DNA of 64,000 nucleotides, taken from assembly GCA_016711295.1 (NCBI GenBank), contig JADJTE010000010.1, positions 62,001 to 126,000 of the forward strand. Direction: 5' to 3'. The position numbers were made by a program, and so were the translations under genes. This DNA comes from Sphingobacteriales bacterium (GTDB lineage Bacteria; Bacteroidota; Bacteroidia; Chitinophagales; UBA2359). The notes under the pieces are model-generated. The model saw nothing but the letters and a program-made list of their open reading frames with translations. It did not search any database and was not told the DNA's origin. This document shows positions 50,421 through 59,731 of the stretch, in pieces; the stretch's first letter is position 1, and every line of letters begins with the position of its first letter.

Positions 50421-51542
50421 GTTTTTGCATTAATTGAGGCACTATACCATTTTTCCAAGCCCCAAACGTGCCTTGTTCGATATGTTGTCGGGCTTGCTTC
50501 ACGAGCCACAAGTAGAAGCTAAGATTGTGTAGGCTGGCAATTTGTGCGCCTAACAATTCTTGGGCTACAAATAGATGGCGCAAATAGGCTTTGGAATAGA
50601 GGCGGCTGCTTGGGGCATGGCTATGCTCGTCGATGGCCGAAAAATCGCGTGCCCATTTCTGGTTGCGGATATGTATGGTGCCTTCGGCAGTGAACAGCAT
50701 ACCGTGTCGAGCGTTGCGGGTAGGCATTACACAATCGAACATATCAACGCCCAACGCAATACTTTCTAAAATATTGGCAGGCGTGCCTACACCCATCAAG
50801 TAGCGCGGTTTGTCTGCGGGCAATATATCGCACACGAGTTCGGTCATTTCATACATTTGCTCGGCGGGTTCGCCCACTGCCAAACCTCCAATGGCATTGC
50901 CTTCGCGTCCTAATTCGGCGATGGTTTCGGCTGATTGGCGGCGCAAATCGGTATATACGCTTCCTTGCACTATCGGAAATAAGGTTTGGTCGTAGCCGTA
51001 CAGCGGTTCGGTCTCGTCGAAGCGTTGGCAGCATCGGTGCAACCAACGGTGGGTCATTTGAAGCGATTTTTGGGCATAGCGATAATCGCATGGATAAGGC
51101 GTACACTCGTCAAATGCCATGATGATGTCGGCACCGATAGTGCGCTGAATATCCATGACGTTTTCGGGCGTAAATTGGTGTTTCGAGCCGTCGATATGCG
51201 ATTGGAATACCGCGCCTTCCTCCGTAATTTTTCGGCGGTGAGCGAGCGAATATACCTGATATCCGCCGCTATCGGTCAGAATGGGTCGATGCCAAGCATT
51301 AAATTGGTGTAAGCCACCTGCTTGGCGCAGGGTTTCTAAGCCGGGGCGCAGAGGTGGTAAGTATTGCCCAAAATAATTTCTGCTAATACGTGGTCAAGCA
51401 GCTCGTATTGATGAACGGCTTTTACTGTGCCTACTGTGCCGACGGGCATAAAAATAGGCGTTTGTATCGTACCGTGCGCTGTTGTGAGCAGCCCTGCGCG
51501 GGCTTTTGTAGCTGTATCGCGGGCGGTTATCCGAAAATCCAT
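50416..51542 (-). CDS. tgt: tRNA-guanine transglycosylase (queuosine pathway), frameshifted, zinc Cys motif absent
   Basis: Tgt swaps the wobble guanine of tRNAs for Asp/Asn/His/Tyr for a queuine precursor. The N-terminus (TPIFMPVGTVGTVKAVHQYE), IMAFDECTPYP, FPIVQGSVYTDLR, GGLAVGEP and the nucleophile region GVDMFDCVMPTRNARHG are all there. The usual C-x-C-x-x-C zinc ligands are replaced: IDEHSHAPSSRLYSKAYLRH has S, A and S at those positions, while the His in IASLHNLSFYL is kept. Frame breaks lie between 51160 and 51335. The rebuilt length is ~375 residues, as usual. Confidence 0.93.
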
Positions 51543-51599
51543 ATCGATTTAATCTGTGTAAGTTTTTAGGAGAAAGAGCAAAAAAGGTTTTAAATTACT

Positions 51600-51607
51600 T
51601 ATCTTTG
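51600..51607 (+). promoter_or_regulatory. -7 promoter element of the membrane GT2 gene
   Basis: TATCTTTG followed by TGC fits the consensus, 82 bases before the GT2 start. It overlaps by one base the palindrome that separates it from the tgt promoter. Confidence 0.55.
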
Positions 51608-51621
51608 TGCTATGATAGCAC
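51607..51621. promoter_or_regulatory. 15-bp perfect palindrome between two face-to-face promoters
   Basis: GTGCTAT-G-ATAGCAC lies between the rightward -7 element (51600-51607) and the leftward one (51634-51641). It covers the expected rightward start site, so it is a candidate operator for both genes. Confidence 0.45.
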
Positions 51622-51633
51622 CTTTTTGGCGGG

Positions 51634-51641
51634 CAAAGGTA
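51634..51641 (-). promoter_or_regulatory. -7 promoter element of tgt
   Basis: TACCTTTG on the minus strand, 92 bases before the tgt ATG, fits the consensus. Its transcript would overlap that of the GT2 gene by about 13 bases. Confidence 0.55.
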
Positions 51642-51688
51642 CAAACTTCTACCTACAATAAACTGCCTCTTACCCATAGAAATATCCT

Positions 51689-52925
51689 ATGCTTTTTGCT
51701 TTTGCCCTTGCCTTTGTCGTACAGTTAGCTTATTGGTGGGTACTATTCGGACGCTTGGCACGGTGGCAAATGCCAAAGGAGAAACAACCTATTTTAGCTG
51801 CTTCGTATATGTGCAAGCACAACAAGCACAAGCAAATAAAAAAAAATATAAGCCATGAAAGTGCTGATTTAGTGCCGACTATTGCAGACACTAAGTGCCC
51901 AAAATATAGTACAGTAGGGGTTTCGGTAATTATTTGTGCAAAAAATGAAGCCAACAATTTGTTACAGAACTTGCCTATTGTTTTGGCGCAAAATTATCAA
52001 ATTTTGAGGTTGTTGTAGTGAATGACGCATCAACCGACGAAACGGCACAAATATTGCAGGCTTATAAGCAGCAATATCCTCACTTGCGCATTATAGACCT
52101 TGACGACACTGCACCGAGAACCTTACAAGGAAAAAAACATGCCCTGCAATGTGGCATAGAAGCCGCCCAATACGATTTTTTGATACTTACCGATGCCGAC
52201 TGCCGCCCTGTTGGGCTTCAATGGCTGCAATGTATAGCGAACCCACCCATTAATACAGCTGAAAACAGCGACTTTGCGCCTCCGCATATTGTTTTAGGAT
52301 ATAGCCCTTACGAAACCCAAGCTACATGGCTCAATGCCTGCATACAATACGAGACATGGCAGACAGCAATGCTTTATTTTTCCGCCGCTTTGTGTGGGCT
52401 GCCTTATATGGGTGTAGGGCTTAATTTGGCGTCTAGTCGAGCCTTATTTCGGCAAAACGGAGGACTTAACCGATATACCCAAACACCCTCGGCGACGACG
52501 ATTTGTTGATAAACGATATAGCAACACCCGATAACATATATATAATGCTGCACCCGCAGTCATTTTGTATATCGAAAGCCCCCCCAACATGGCGGCATTG
52601 GATACGCCAAAAACAACGCCATATAGGTACAGCGAACCAATATCGCCCCGCGCACCAGCTATTATTGGGTACTTGGGCTTTGTCGCAAGCCTTGTTTCAT
52701 GTCTTGTTTTGGGCTTTGCTTTTTTGTCCAAGCACTGCTTATATCGCGCTATCTCTCTATACGATAAAATTCGCTGTACAGTTTCTTTTTATTCGACAAA
52801 TTGCTCAAAAGATACCCACTTCATTGCCAATTTGGAAAATGATACTGTTAGATGCTTTTTGGTTTTTATATTATTTATTTTTTAGTTTACATTTGCGCCC
52901 CCGCAAGACTATTATATGGAAATAA
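51689..52925 (+). CDS. Membrane glycosyltransferase family 2, frameshifted
   Basis: An N-terminal helix (MLFAFALAFVVQLAYWWVLF) precedes a GT-A domain: GVSVIICAKNEANNLLQNLP, VVVNDASTDETAQIL (nucleotide-binding Asp), and ILTDADCRP (DxD-like metal site). The acceptor-side GDDDLLINDIA follows across a break near 52500. Two or three C-terminal helices (ALFHVLFWALLFCPSTAYIA, ILLDAFWFLYYLFFSL) end the protein. The rebuilt length is ~412 residues, with another break near 52015. It resembles the cytoplasm-facing processive or lipid-linked glycosyltransferases of this phylum. The substrate is unknown. Its last codons overlap the following sigma-factor gene by 10 bases. Confidence 0.85.
52888..52895 (+). 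promoter_or_regulatory. Possible -7 element of the sigma-factor gene inside the GT2 end
   Basis: TACATTTG followed by CGC fits TAnnTTTG, 20 bases before the ATG at 52916. It falls in GT2 codons, so it may be coincidental. Confidence 0.35.
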
Positions 52926-53828
52926 CCATGGCCCAAGATTTTCGGTTTTCAGATAACGATATGCAGGACAATACCGCTACTATTACTATTTCAGTAACGG
53001 TAAATGACGCTAAAACTAATGAGCCTATTGAAAGTGCAAACGTCTATCTGAAATCAGACCGTACCAATATTGCCTATAGCAACGCGCAAGGTCGTGCCGA
53101 TTTGGTCGTGCCTGCTGGTGCTAGCGACCAAGAATTGATGATTACGGCGGCAGGATATATGCGGCACAGCAAATTTGTGCTGTTTTATAGCGACGTGCGC
53201 CTGCATATCTTGTTATATCGACGCGAAGACAAAACCGACCGCCTGCAACAAGACCACGAATTAGTGCAAGCCGCCATAGCAGGCAACCAACGCGCTTATG
53301 GCAAATTGCTCGAACGCTACCGCGACTCTATCTACTTTATGATACAAAAAATGGTCAATAATCGCGAAGATGCCGACGACCTGACCATAGAAGCCTTTGG
53401 TAAAAGCTTTTCAAAGCCTGCACAAATATAGCACTGATTATGCTTTTAGCACCGGCTCTATCGCATTGCCATCAATAACTGTATCGATTTTATCCGCCGC
53501 AAACGCTTCAGAAACCCTTTCTATCGACGGCCCTGGTAGCAACAATAGTGAAGAAGACACCACTATTGCCGTGCGCGAAATAGAAGCGGATAGCCCCGAC
53601 CCCGAAGAAGAAATTATCCGCGAACAGCGCATCAAACTGATACGCAATGTATTAGACCGCCTAAAAGCTAAGTACCGAAAACTGATAGAGTTGCGTTATT
53701 TGAAAGAACTATCTTACGAAGAAATTGCCGAACAAACCGGGCTACCGCTGGGTACGGTCAAAGCACAATTATTTCGCGCCAAAGAACTATTATATAACAT
53801 ACTCAAAAATTCACAAATCAATTATTAG
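52916..53828 (+). CDS. ECF-type sigma factor with N-terminal carboxypeptidase-regulatory-like domain, frameshifted after region 2
   Basis: Residues ~20-105 form a beta-sandwich of the carboxypeptidase regulatory/Cna-B type: ATITISVTVNDAKTNEPIES, ANVYLKSDRTNIAYSNAQGR and ELMITAAGYMRHSKFVLF. In the same uninterrupted frame sigma region 2 follows (DHELVQAAIAGNQRAYGKLL, YFMIQKMVNNREDADDLTIE). Frame breaks at about 53400 and 53450-53530 then split it. Between them a frame reads STWLYRIAINNCIDFIRRK, the end of region 2. Region 4 is intact (YRKLIELRYLKELSYEEIAE, then QTGLPLGTVKAQLFRAKELL). The rebuilt length is ~304 residues versus ~190 for normal ECF factors. No anti-sigma gene is adjacent. Confidence 0.82.
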
Positions 53829-53895
53829 ACGCTCGAACATAAAAACACACACCTGCCTACGACTAAGGCGGTGAAAATTTGTAATAACGCTAATA

Positions 53896-53950
53896 ATACC
53901 TTAACTTTGCGGCTTAATTTAGCCTTAAAGCTAAGGTATTTTTTTTATGC
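53896..53950 (+). terminator. Hairpins with T-run before aspS (terminator or attenuator)
   Basis: ATACCTTA (53896-53903) can pair with TAAGGTAT (53932-53939). TTAGC (53919-53923) can pair with GCTAA (53930-53934). The two pairings share bases and are followed by T8. The first ends the sigma-gene transcript. The second lies within the predicted aspS leader. Confidence 0.45.
53902..53909 (+). promoter_or_regulatory. -7 promoter element of aspS
   Basis: TAACTTTG followed by CGG matches the consensus, 60 bases before the aspS ATG, with hairpin-forming sequence in between. Confidence 0.55.
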
Positions 53951-53968
53951 AAAAACAACCCGAATAAC

Positions 53969-55711
53969 ATGTATAGAACCCATCATTGCGGCGAATTGCG
54001 CCTAAGCGATATTGGCAAACTAAGCACCCTTAGCGGTTGGGTACAAAGAACCCGACAACTCGGAGGCATGACCTTCGTAGATATACGCGACCGATACGGC
54101 ATTACACAAGCCGTTTTTAACATGAATACCGATGCTGCCCTATGCGAACAAGCCAACAAATTAGGACGCGAATTTGTGATACAAATTACGGGAACGGTAC
54201 AAGAACGCAGCAGCAAAAACACCAAGATTGCGACCGGCGACATCGAGCTTATTAGCACCCAACTCGTGGTACTCAATGCCTCGAAAGTGCCGCCCTTTAC
54301 TATCGAAGAAGACACCGACGGCGGAGACGATATACGTATGCGTTACCGATACTTAGACCTGCGCCGCCCACCCGTGCAGCGCAATATAATTATGCGACAC
54401 CAAATGGCACAGGAAGCCCGTCATTATTTGTGCCAACAACAATTTCTCGAAATAGAAACGCCTTTCCTCATCAAAAGCACCCCCGAAGGCGCTCGCGACT
54501 TTGTAGTGCCCTCGCGTATGAACGTAGGGCAATTTTATGCCCTGCCCCAATCGCCTCAAACTTTCAAACAACTACTGATGGTGTCGGGCTACGACCGCTA
54601 TTTCCAAATCGTGCGCTGCTTCCGAGACGAAGACCTACGTGCCGACCGCCAGCCCGAATTTACACAAATAGACTGCGAAATGGCTTTTGTAGAGCGCGAA
54701 GACGTATTGCAAACCTTCGAGGGCTTGCTCAAACACATTTTTCAATACGTCAAGCACTACGACTTGGGCGATGTGACCCGAATGAGTTATAACGACGCGA
54801 TGCGATTATATGGAAACGATAAGCCCGATATTAGATTCGCTATGACCTTTGTCGAGCTAAACGACCATGCCAAAGGAAATGGATTTAAAGTATTTGATGA
54901 GGCAGAATTGATAGTAGGCATTTGCGCCAAAGGGTGTGCCGATTATACGCGAAAACAAATAGACGAACTGACACTTTGGATGCAACGCCCTCAAATAGGC
55001 GCGAAAGGCTTGGTATATGTGCGGTATAATACAGATGGAACACTCAAATCGTCGGTGGACAAATTTTATAACTCCGATGATTTGGCGGCTTGGGCAAAGG
55101 CAATGAATGCCGAACCCGGCGATTTGCTCCTCGTAGTATCGGGCGATGCTGCCAAAGCCCGCAAACAACTGAGCGAGCTGCGCTTAGAAATGGGCAGCCG
55201 ATTGGGATTGCGCCGCTCCGACGAATTCCGCGCCTTGTGGGTACTCGATTTTCCGCTCTTGGAATGGGACGACGATGACCAACGCTGGAATGCCTGTCAC
55301 CACCCTTTCACGCGACCCAAAGCCACTGCCGAAGGTTGGGAAAAAACACCTCCCAGCGACCTGAAAGCAGAAGCCTACGACTTGGTGCTGAACGGAAGCG
55401 AAATTGCAGGCGGCTCTATACGCATACACGAGCGACCACTACAAGAAAAAATGTTTGACCTATTAGGACTGACCAAAGAAGAAGCCGAACATAAATTCGG
55501 ATTTTTGCTCGGCGCATTTGAATACGGCGCACCGCCACATGGCGGCATAGCCTTTGGGTTCGACCGCCTTTGCTCTATTTTAGGCGGAGCCGATTCTATT
55601 CGCGATTTTATCGCTTTTCCGAAAAATAACAGCGGGCGCGATACGATGATAGATGCACCCGCGCCCATCGAAGAAAAACAGTATAAAGAATTGGGCATCA
55701 AGGCGAACTAA
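53969..55711 (+). CDS. aspS: Aspartyl-tRNA synthetase
   Basis: The intact 580-residue class II synthetase charges tRNA(Asp). The N-terminal OB-fold anticodon domain (TLSGWVQRTRQLGGMTFVDI), motif 2 (RYFQIVRCFRDEDLRADRQP, then EFTQIDCEM), the bacterial GAD insertion (about residues 280-400) and motif 3 (GGIAFGFDRLCSILGG) are all present. The length and GAD domain mark it as the bacterial discriminating type. Confidence 0.97.
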   Translation: MYRTHHCGELRLSDIGKLSTLSGWVQRTRQLGGMTFVDIRDRYGITQAVFNMNTDAALCEQANKLGREFVIQITGTVQERSSKNTKIATGDIELISTQLVVLNASKVPPFTIEEDTDGGDDIRMRYRYLDLRRPPVQRNIIMRHQMAQEARHYLCQQQFLEIETPFLIKSTPEGARDFVVPSRMNVGQFYALPQSPQTFKQLLMVSGYDRYFQIVRCFRDEDLRADRQPEFTQIDCEMAFVEREDVLQTFEGLLKHIFQYVKHYDLGDVTRMSYNDAMRLYGNDKPDIRFAMTFVELNDHAKGNGFKVFDEAELIVGICAKGCADYTRKQIDELTLWMQRPQIGAKGLVYVRYNTDGTLKSSVDKFYNSDDLAAWAKAMNAEPGDLLLVVSGDAAKARKQLSELRLEMGSRLGLRRSDEFRALWVLDFPLLEWDDDDQRWNACHHPFTRPKATAEGWEKTPPSDLKAEAYDLVLNGSEIAGGSIRIHERPLQEKMFDLLGLTKEEAEHKFGFLLGAFEYGAPPHGGIAFGFDRLCSILGGADSIRDFIAFPKNNSGRDTMIDAPAPIEEKQYKELGIKAN

Positions 55712-55737
55712 ACTCTTTGAGTGCCTAAGCAGGTGCG

Positions 55738-55768
55738 CGATATAGCCCTATCAAAAAGGGCTATATCG
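55738..55768 (+). terminator. Hairpin after aspS
   Basis: CGATATAGCCCT and AGGGCTATATCG form a 12-bp perfect stem with a 7-base loop, 27 bases after the aspS stop. A T-rich stretch is only weak. Confidence 0.7.
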
Positions 55769-55865
55769 TCCTTATGACCGCTGTATGACAAACACAAGAG
55801 GTGCTTTTTTGCAAAGAATAACATAAATATATTTCGTTTAAACTTTAATTATTCTCATTCTATAA

Positions 55866-56909
55866 TTGACCACCTTTCGGATAGCCCATTTACCCATTGG
55901 GCAACAATACCCGCCCTTTGTCATTGCCGAAATGTCGGGCAATCACAACCAATCGCTCGACCGCGCTTTGGCAATTGTAGATGCCGCCGCCGCCGCAGGT
56001 GCGCATGCCCTCAAACTACAAACCTATACCGCCGATACAATTACGATGAAAGGCGTGCATCGAATAGAAGACCCCAACTCGCTTTGGTACGGCAAAGAAT
56101 TGCACGATTTATACCGATTAGCCTATACGCCTTGGGAATGGCACGCCCCCATATTTGAACGTGCCCGACAACACGGCATGGTCGCATTCAGCACTCCATT
56201 TGACGAAACCGCCGTCGATTTTTTAGAAACCCTCGATGTGCCCGCCTACAAAATAGCCTCGTTCGAAAATACACATCTGCCCTTGCTACGGCGCGTAGCG
56301 CAAACGGGCAAACCCGTCATCGTTTCGACGGGCGTTGCTACCCTTGCCGATATTGCCGAAGCCGTAGACGTTTTGCGCCAAAATGGTTGCCCACATATCG
56401 CGCTACTCAAATGCACCAGCACTTATCCCGCATCGCCCGAAAATTCTAATATAAAAACGATACCCTATTTATCAGATATACATCAATGCGTAGCGGGTAT
56501 ATCCGACCATACGATGGGCATCGGCGTATCCATAGCAGCGGTTGCGCTGGGGGCGCGTATCATCGAAAAACATTTTTGCCTGAGCCGTGCCGAAGGCGGT
56601 GTAGATAGTGCTTTTTCGCTCGAACCGCACGAGTTAAAAGACCTAATTAACGAAACAGAACGAGCTTTCTGGTCGCTTGGCACCGTACAAATGGGCATAC
56701 AGCCCGCCGAACAAGCCAGTTTAGCTTACAAACGCTCTATTTTTGTAGCACAAGACATTGCCGAAGGCGAATTGTTAAGCCCTCAAAATTTACAAATCAT
56801 ACGCCCCGCCGATGGGCTTGCACCGCGTTATTGGGATTTGGTATTGGGCAAACCCGCCCGAAAAAACCTCCAACGTGGAATGCCTCTGCGTTGGGACGAT
56901 TTACTATAA
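55866..56909 (+). CDS. pseI: Pseudaminic acid synthase / sialic acid synthase family
   Basis: The 347-residue protein condenses phosphoenolpyruvate with a 6-carbon amino sugar to make a nonulosonic acid. The NeuB domain has FVIAEMSGNHNQSLDRALAI, ALKLQTYTADT, STPFDETAVDFLETL and ISDHTMGIGV. The C-terminal SAF domain (YKRSIFVAQDIAEGELLSPQ) caps the active site. The wording EMSGNHNQ and long EDPNSLWYGKELHDLYRLAYTP-like helix favour PseI over NeuB. An in-frame TAA directly precedes the TTG at 55866, so translation starts at that TTG or later. No other pse genes are in the window. Confidence 0.87.
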   Translation: MTTFRIAHLPIGQQYPPFVIAEMSGNHNQSLDRALAIVDAAAAAGAHALKLQTYTADTITMKGVHRIEDPNSLWYGKELHDLYRLAYTPWEWHAPIFERARQHGMVAFSTPFDETAVDFLETLDVPAYKIASFENTHLPLLRRVAQTGKPVIVSTGVATLADIAEAVDVLRQNGCPHIALLKCTSTYPASPENSNIKTIPYLSDIHQCVAGISDHTMGIGVSIAAVALGARIIEKHFCLSRAEGGVDSAFSLEPHELKDLINETERAFWSLGTVQMGIQPAEQASLAYKRSIFVAQDIAEGELLSPQNLQIIRPADGLAPRYWDLVLGKPARKNLQRGMPLRWDDLL

Positions 56910-56916
56910 ATATTCG

Positions 56917-57858
56917 ATGAACTTGCTATTTCCTAACAAACTGGCGCAGCAGCCACCTTTAACCCAACTTTTATGGCTGACCTTTTTGGCGGTTGGTAGC
57001 TACTGTATAGTGAGTTCAGTGGCAATTTTATCCTTATTGATATCGGGCGAACAACTCGAACAATTAGCAAATACCGATTTTTCGCAATTGAGTGGCGGTG
57101 GCTTGTTTCGGTACAAAATACTACAAATACTCTCGACTATCGCCTTGTTTGTCTTGCCCGCTTGGTTGTTTGCCCGCCTACAAACACCCAATCTGCATTA
57201 CCTCAACCTGCATTATCCCATAGACCCCATCCCGACCACTTGGACGATAATTATCGTACTCTTGTCATTTCCGCTCATTGCTTGGCTATCACTTATCAAC
57301 GAGAGCATTGCATTGCCCACCGCCTTGCACGGTCTCGAAACGTGGATGCGCGGCATGGAAAACGAAGCCAAAGAGATGACCGTCGCCTTTTTGCGCATGG
57401 ATTCGATAGTTGCCCTACTACTCAATTTGTTCATGGTAGCCGTATTGCCCGCTTTGGGCGAAGAAATGTTGTTTCGCGGCTGCATACAACGCATATTTTA
57501 TCGAATATTTAAAAGCCCGCATTTAGCCATTTGGGTTGCTGCTGCTTTATTTAGTTTTATCCATTTTCAATTTTACGGATTTTTGCCCCGTATGATTATC
57601 GGGGCTTTATTGGGATATCTATACTATTTTAGCGGTAACTTGTGGTATCCTATCCTTGGGCATTTCCTGAACAACGGCATACAAGTTGTAGCCGTTTATA
57701 TGATGCCCGAACAATTAGAGAATGTCGAAACAGCGGGAATAGAACATATCCCTTTTTATCTGCCACTGATTGCGATATACCTATTATATCGCATGTTTGG
57801 TTACTTTCGTCAATCTGTTGACCCATTACCTCTTGCCAATGCACGAAAATTGGATTAA
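56917..57858 (+). CDS. CPBP (CAAX) family intramembrane metalloprotease
   Basis: The 313-residue protein has about eight membrane helices. The catalytic motifs are GEEMLFRGCIQR (EExxxR) and FSFIHFQFYGFLPRM, with a later GHFLNNG, as in ABI/CPBP proteases of the CaaX-prenyl type. The start MNLLFPNKLAQQPPL at 56917 lies 7 bases after the pseI stop. Targets are unknown. Bacterial members process or modify membrane peptides. The 3' end overlaps the next gene by 20 bases. Confidence 0.87.
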   Translation: MNLLFPNKLAQQPPLTQLLWLTFLAVGSYCIVSSVAILSLLISGEQLEQLANTDFSQLSGGGLFRYKILQILSTIALFVLPAWLFARLQTPNLHYLNLHYPIDPIPTTWTIIIVLLSFPLIAWLSLINESIALPTALHGLETWMRGMENEAKEMTVAFLRMDSIVALLLNLFMVAVLPALGEEMLFRGCIQRIFYRIFKSPHLAIWVAAALFSFIHFQFYGFLPRMIIGALLGYLYYFSGNLWYPILGHFLNNGIQVVAVYMMPEQLENVETAGIEHIPFYLPLIAIYLLYRMFGYFRQSVDPLPLANARKLD

Positions 57859-58039
57859 TATAAAAGGATTTATACACGCCTACCAAGCCGAAATAGCACA
57901 AGCCGTGTTGAATGAACACGATATTATGGCTATTTTGGTCAATAAACAAGATAGTGCTTATACGCATATAGGCTTAATAGAACTATACGTCCATCGCGAT
58001 AATGCCCTGAGAGCCGCCCATATTCTGCGCGAATGGTAG
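57839..58039 (+). CDS. DUF2007-family small protein
   Basis: The 66 residues (WINIKGFIHAYQAEIAQAVL, NEHDIMAILVNKQDS, IELYVHRDNALRAAHILREW) match the DUF2007 putative signal-transducing domain, a small alpha/beta fold of unknown function. It overlaps the CPBP gene end by 20 bases and is probably co-translated. Confidence 0.7.
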   Translation: MHENWINIKGFIHAYQAEIAQAVLNEHDIMAILVNKQDSAYTHIGLIELYVHRDNALRAAHILREW

Positions 58040-58143
58040 CCTCTTGCACTTGCTACGCCCAATTGACAGCATTATGCGGGCATGGTGCTACCTACGAAAA
58101 AAACCTAATTTCCACCTTCTAAGGAGCAAAAAGAATTTTCATT

Positions 58144-58980
58144 TTGAAAACACTGATTACACGCGCCCTCACAGGGATAATTTTTGTGGCACTAATGGTA
58201 GCGGGTATCTACTTGCATCTTTATACCTTAGCCATTCTATTCGCACTCATTTGCGCCTTATCTGTTCATGAGTATATTGGCTTGGTAGCGGCTTTTGATA
58301 TAGAAAAACGCCCCGAAACTACTGCCAGCATGACGTTATTGCTCCTATTAGCAATGATATTATATGGTATTGTTGCTGCCATAGGTTTGCAGTGGCTACC
58401 TGCCGCTTATTGGGTATTGTTGTTGCCTTTATTGCTGCTTGTTTTTTTGAAAGAATTATATAATGCCCAATCGAAACAACCTTTCGTGCGGGCAGCATTA
58501 CATATAGCAGGTTTGGTCTATCTCGTGCTTCCCTTGGGCATGACGGTATGGCTCGCCAACCCCGACGGCAGATTTGCACCCGACCGAATTATGGGCATCT
58601 TGATATTGGTTTGGGCAAACGATACTTTTGCCTATTTGACCGGTTTTGCCTTGGGGCGCAGACCTTTATTTACGCGCATATCGCCCAAAAAAACATGGGA
58701 AGGCAGTATAGGCGGTGCAATAGGAACTTTATCATTAGCCCACGTGTTACCTATGATATTAGGCGAATGGGATTTGACGGCTTGGCTTGGCATTGCTGTA
58801 CTATCTATATTTTTCGGTACTTGGGGCGATTTGGTCGAGTCGATGCTCAAACGCAATACGCAGATAAAAGACAGCGGCAGCCTATTGCCCGGACATGGCG
58901 GTATATTAGACCGCTTTGATGCCTACTATTTTGTCGTTCCGTTTGTTGCAGCATGGATATACTTGTACCATGCCAATTAA
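58144..58980 (+). CDS. cdsA: Phosphatidate cytidylyltransferase
   Basis: CdsA makes CDP-diacylglycerol from phosphatidic acid and CTP, the precursor of all phospholipids. The 278 residues contain about seven helices and the signature block SPKKTWEGSIGGAIGTLS, with GDLVESMLKRNTQIKDSGSL and LPGHGGILDRFDAYYFV near the C-terminus. The start is a TTG (MKTLITRALTGIIF). No ATG fits better. It is followed 64 bases later by psd. Confidence 0.95.
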   Translation: MKTLITRALTGIIFVALMVAGIYLHLYTLAILFALICALSVHEYIGLVAAFDIEKRPETTASMTLLLLLAMILYGIVAAIGLQWLPAAYWVLLLPLLLLVFLKELYNAQSKQPFVRAALHIAGLVYLVLPLGMTVWLANPDGRFAPDRIMGILILVWANDTFAYLTGFALGRRPLFTRISPKKTWEGSIGGAIGTLSLAHVLPMILGEWDLTAWLGIAVLSIFFGTWGDLVESMLKRNTQIKDSGSLLPGHGGILDRFDAYYFVVPFVAAWIYLYHAN

Positions 58981-59044
58981 GTGCAAACGAATCGACATAC
59001 GATAACTCAACACCTCATATACACACTTAATAAAGACTTATCAC

Positions 59045-59731
59045 ATGAAACGAGTTTATATCCACCGCGAAGGGCATCGCTTTTTGCTCAAAACGCTTTT
59101 GGTGCTATTTGCACTCAACTTTGCCTTGCATATAGCTCCCTTGCCCGATTGGGTAACGATATGGTCAGCGGCATTGTCATTGTTGGTTTTTGGCTTCGTC
59201 GTTTATTTTTTTCGTTTTACGAAAGTAAGCCTCGAACATATACAAGATAATACCATTATTGCCCCCGCCGATGGCAGAATAGTAGCGATAGAAGAGGTAT
59301 TAGAAAGCGAATATTTCCAAGACCGCCGCCTGCAAGTATCTATTTTTATGTCGCCCGCCAACGTACATGTAAACCGCAACCCCGTTAGCGGTACGGTTAA
59401 ATATACGCACTACCATCCGGGCAATTACTTAGTGGCTTGGCACCCCAAATCCTCTACCCTCAACGAGCGTTTTACGAGCGTTATTGAGAGTGCTGATTCC
59501 GAAACTGAAATTTTGATTCGGCAAATAGCAGGTAAAGTAGCCCGAAAAATATCGAACTACTTAGACGAGGGCGAGCAAGTAAAACGAGGCAGCGAAATGG
59601 GATTTATCAAATTCGGGTCGCGAGTCGATTTGTTCCTGCCCCTAAATGCCAAAATAAAAGTGCAGTTAAAAGAAAAAGTCAAGGGCGGTATCACTATTTT
59701 AGCCGAGCTACCCGAGTACCTGCCCTCTTAG
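59045..59731 (+). CDS. psd: Phosphatidylserine decarboxylase proenzyme
   Basis: Psd converts phosphatidylserine to phosphatidylethanolamine. The short (228-residue) form has two N-terminal helices (LLKTLLVLFALNFALHIAPL) and the processing site FIKFGSRVD, where cleavage before Ser makes the pyruvoyl group. It also has IIAPADGRIVAIEEV and FMSPANVHVNRNPVSG. With cdsA upstream it forms a phospholipid unit. If the pcs-like gene is active, the cell could have both PE and PC. Confidence 0.93.
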   Translation: MKRVYIHREGHRFLLKTLLVLFALNFALHIAPLPDWVTIWSAALSLLVFGFVVYFFRFTKVSLEHIQDNTIIAPADGRIVAIEEVLESEYFQDRRLQVSIFMSPANVHVNRNPVSGTVKYTHYHPGNYLVAWHPKSSTLNERFTSVIESADSETEILIRQIAGKVARKISNYLDEGEQVKRGSEMGFIKFGSRVDLFLPLNAKIKVQLKEKVKGGITILAELPEYLPS

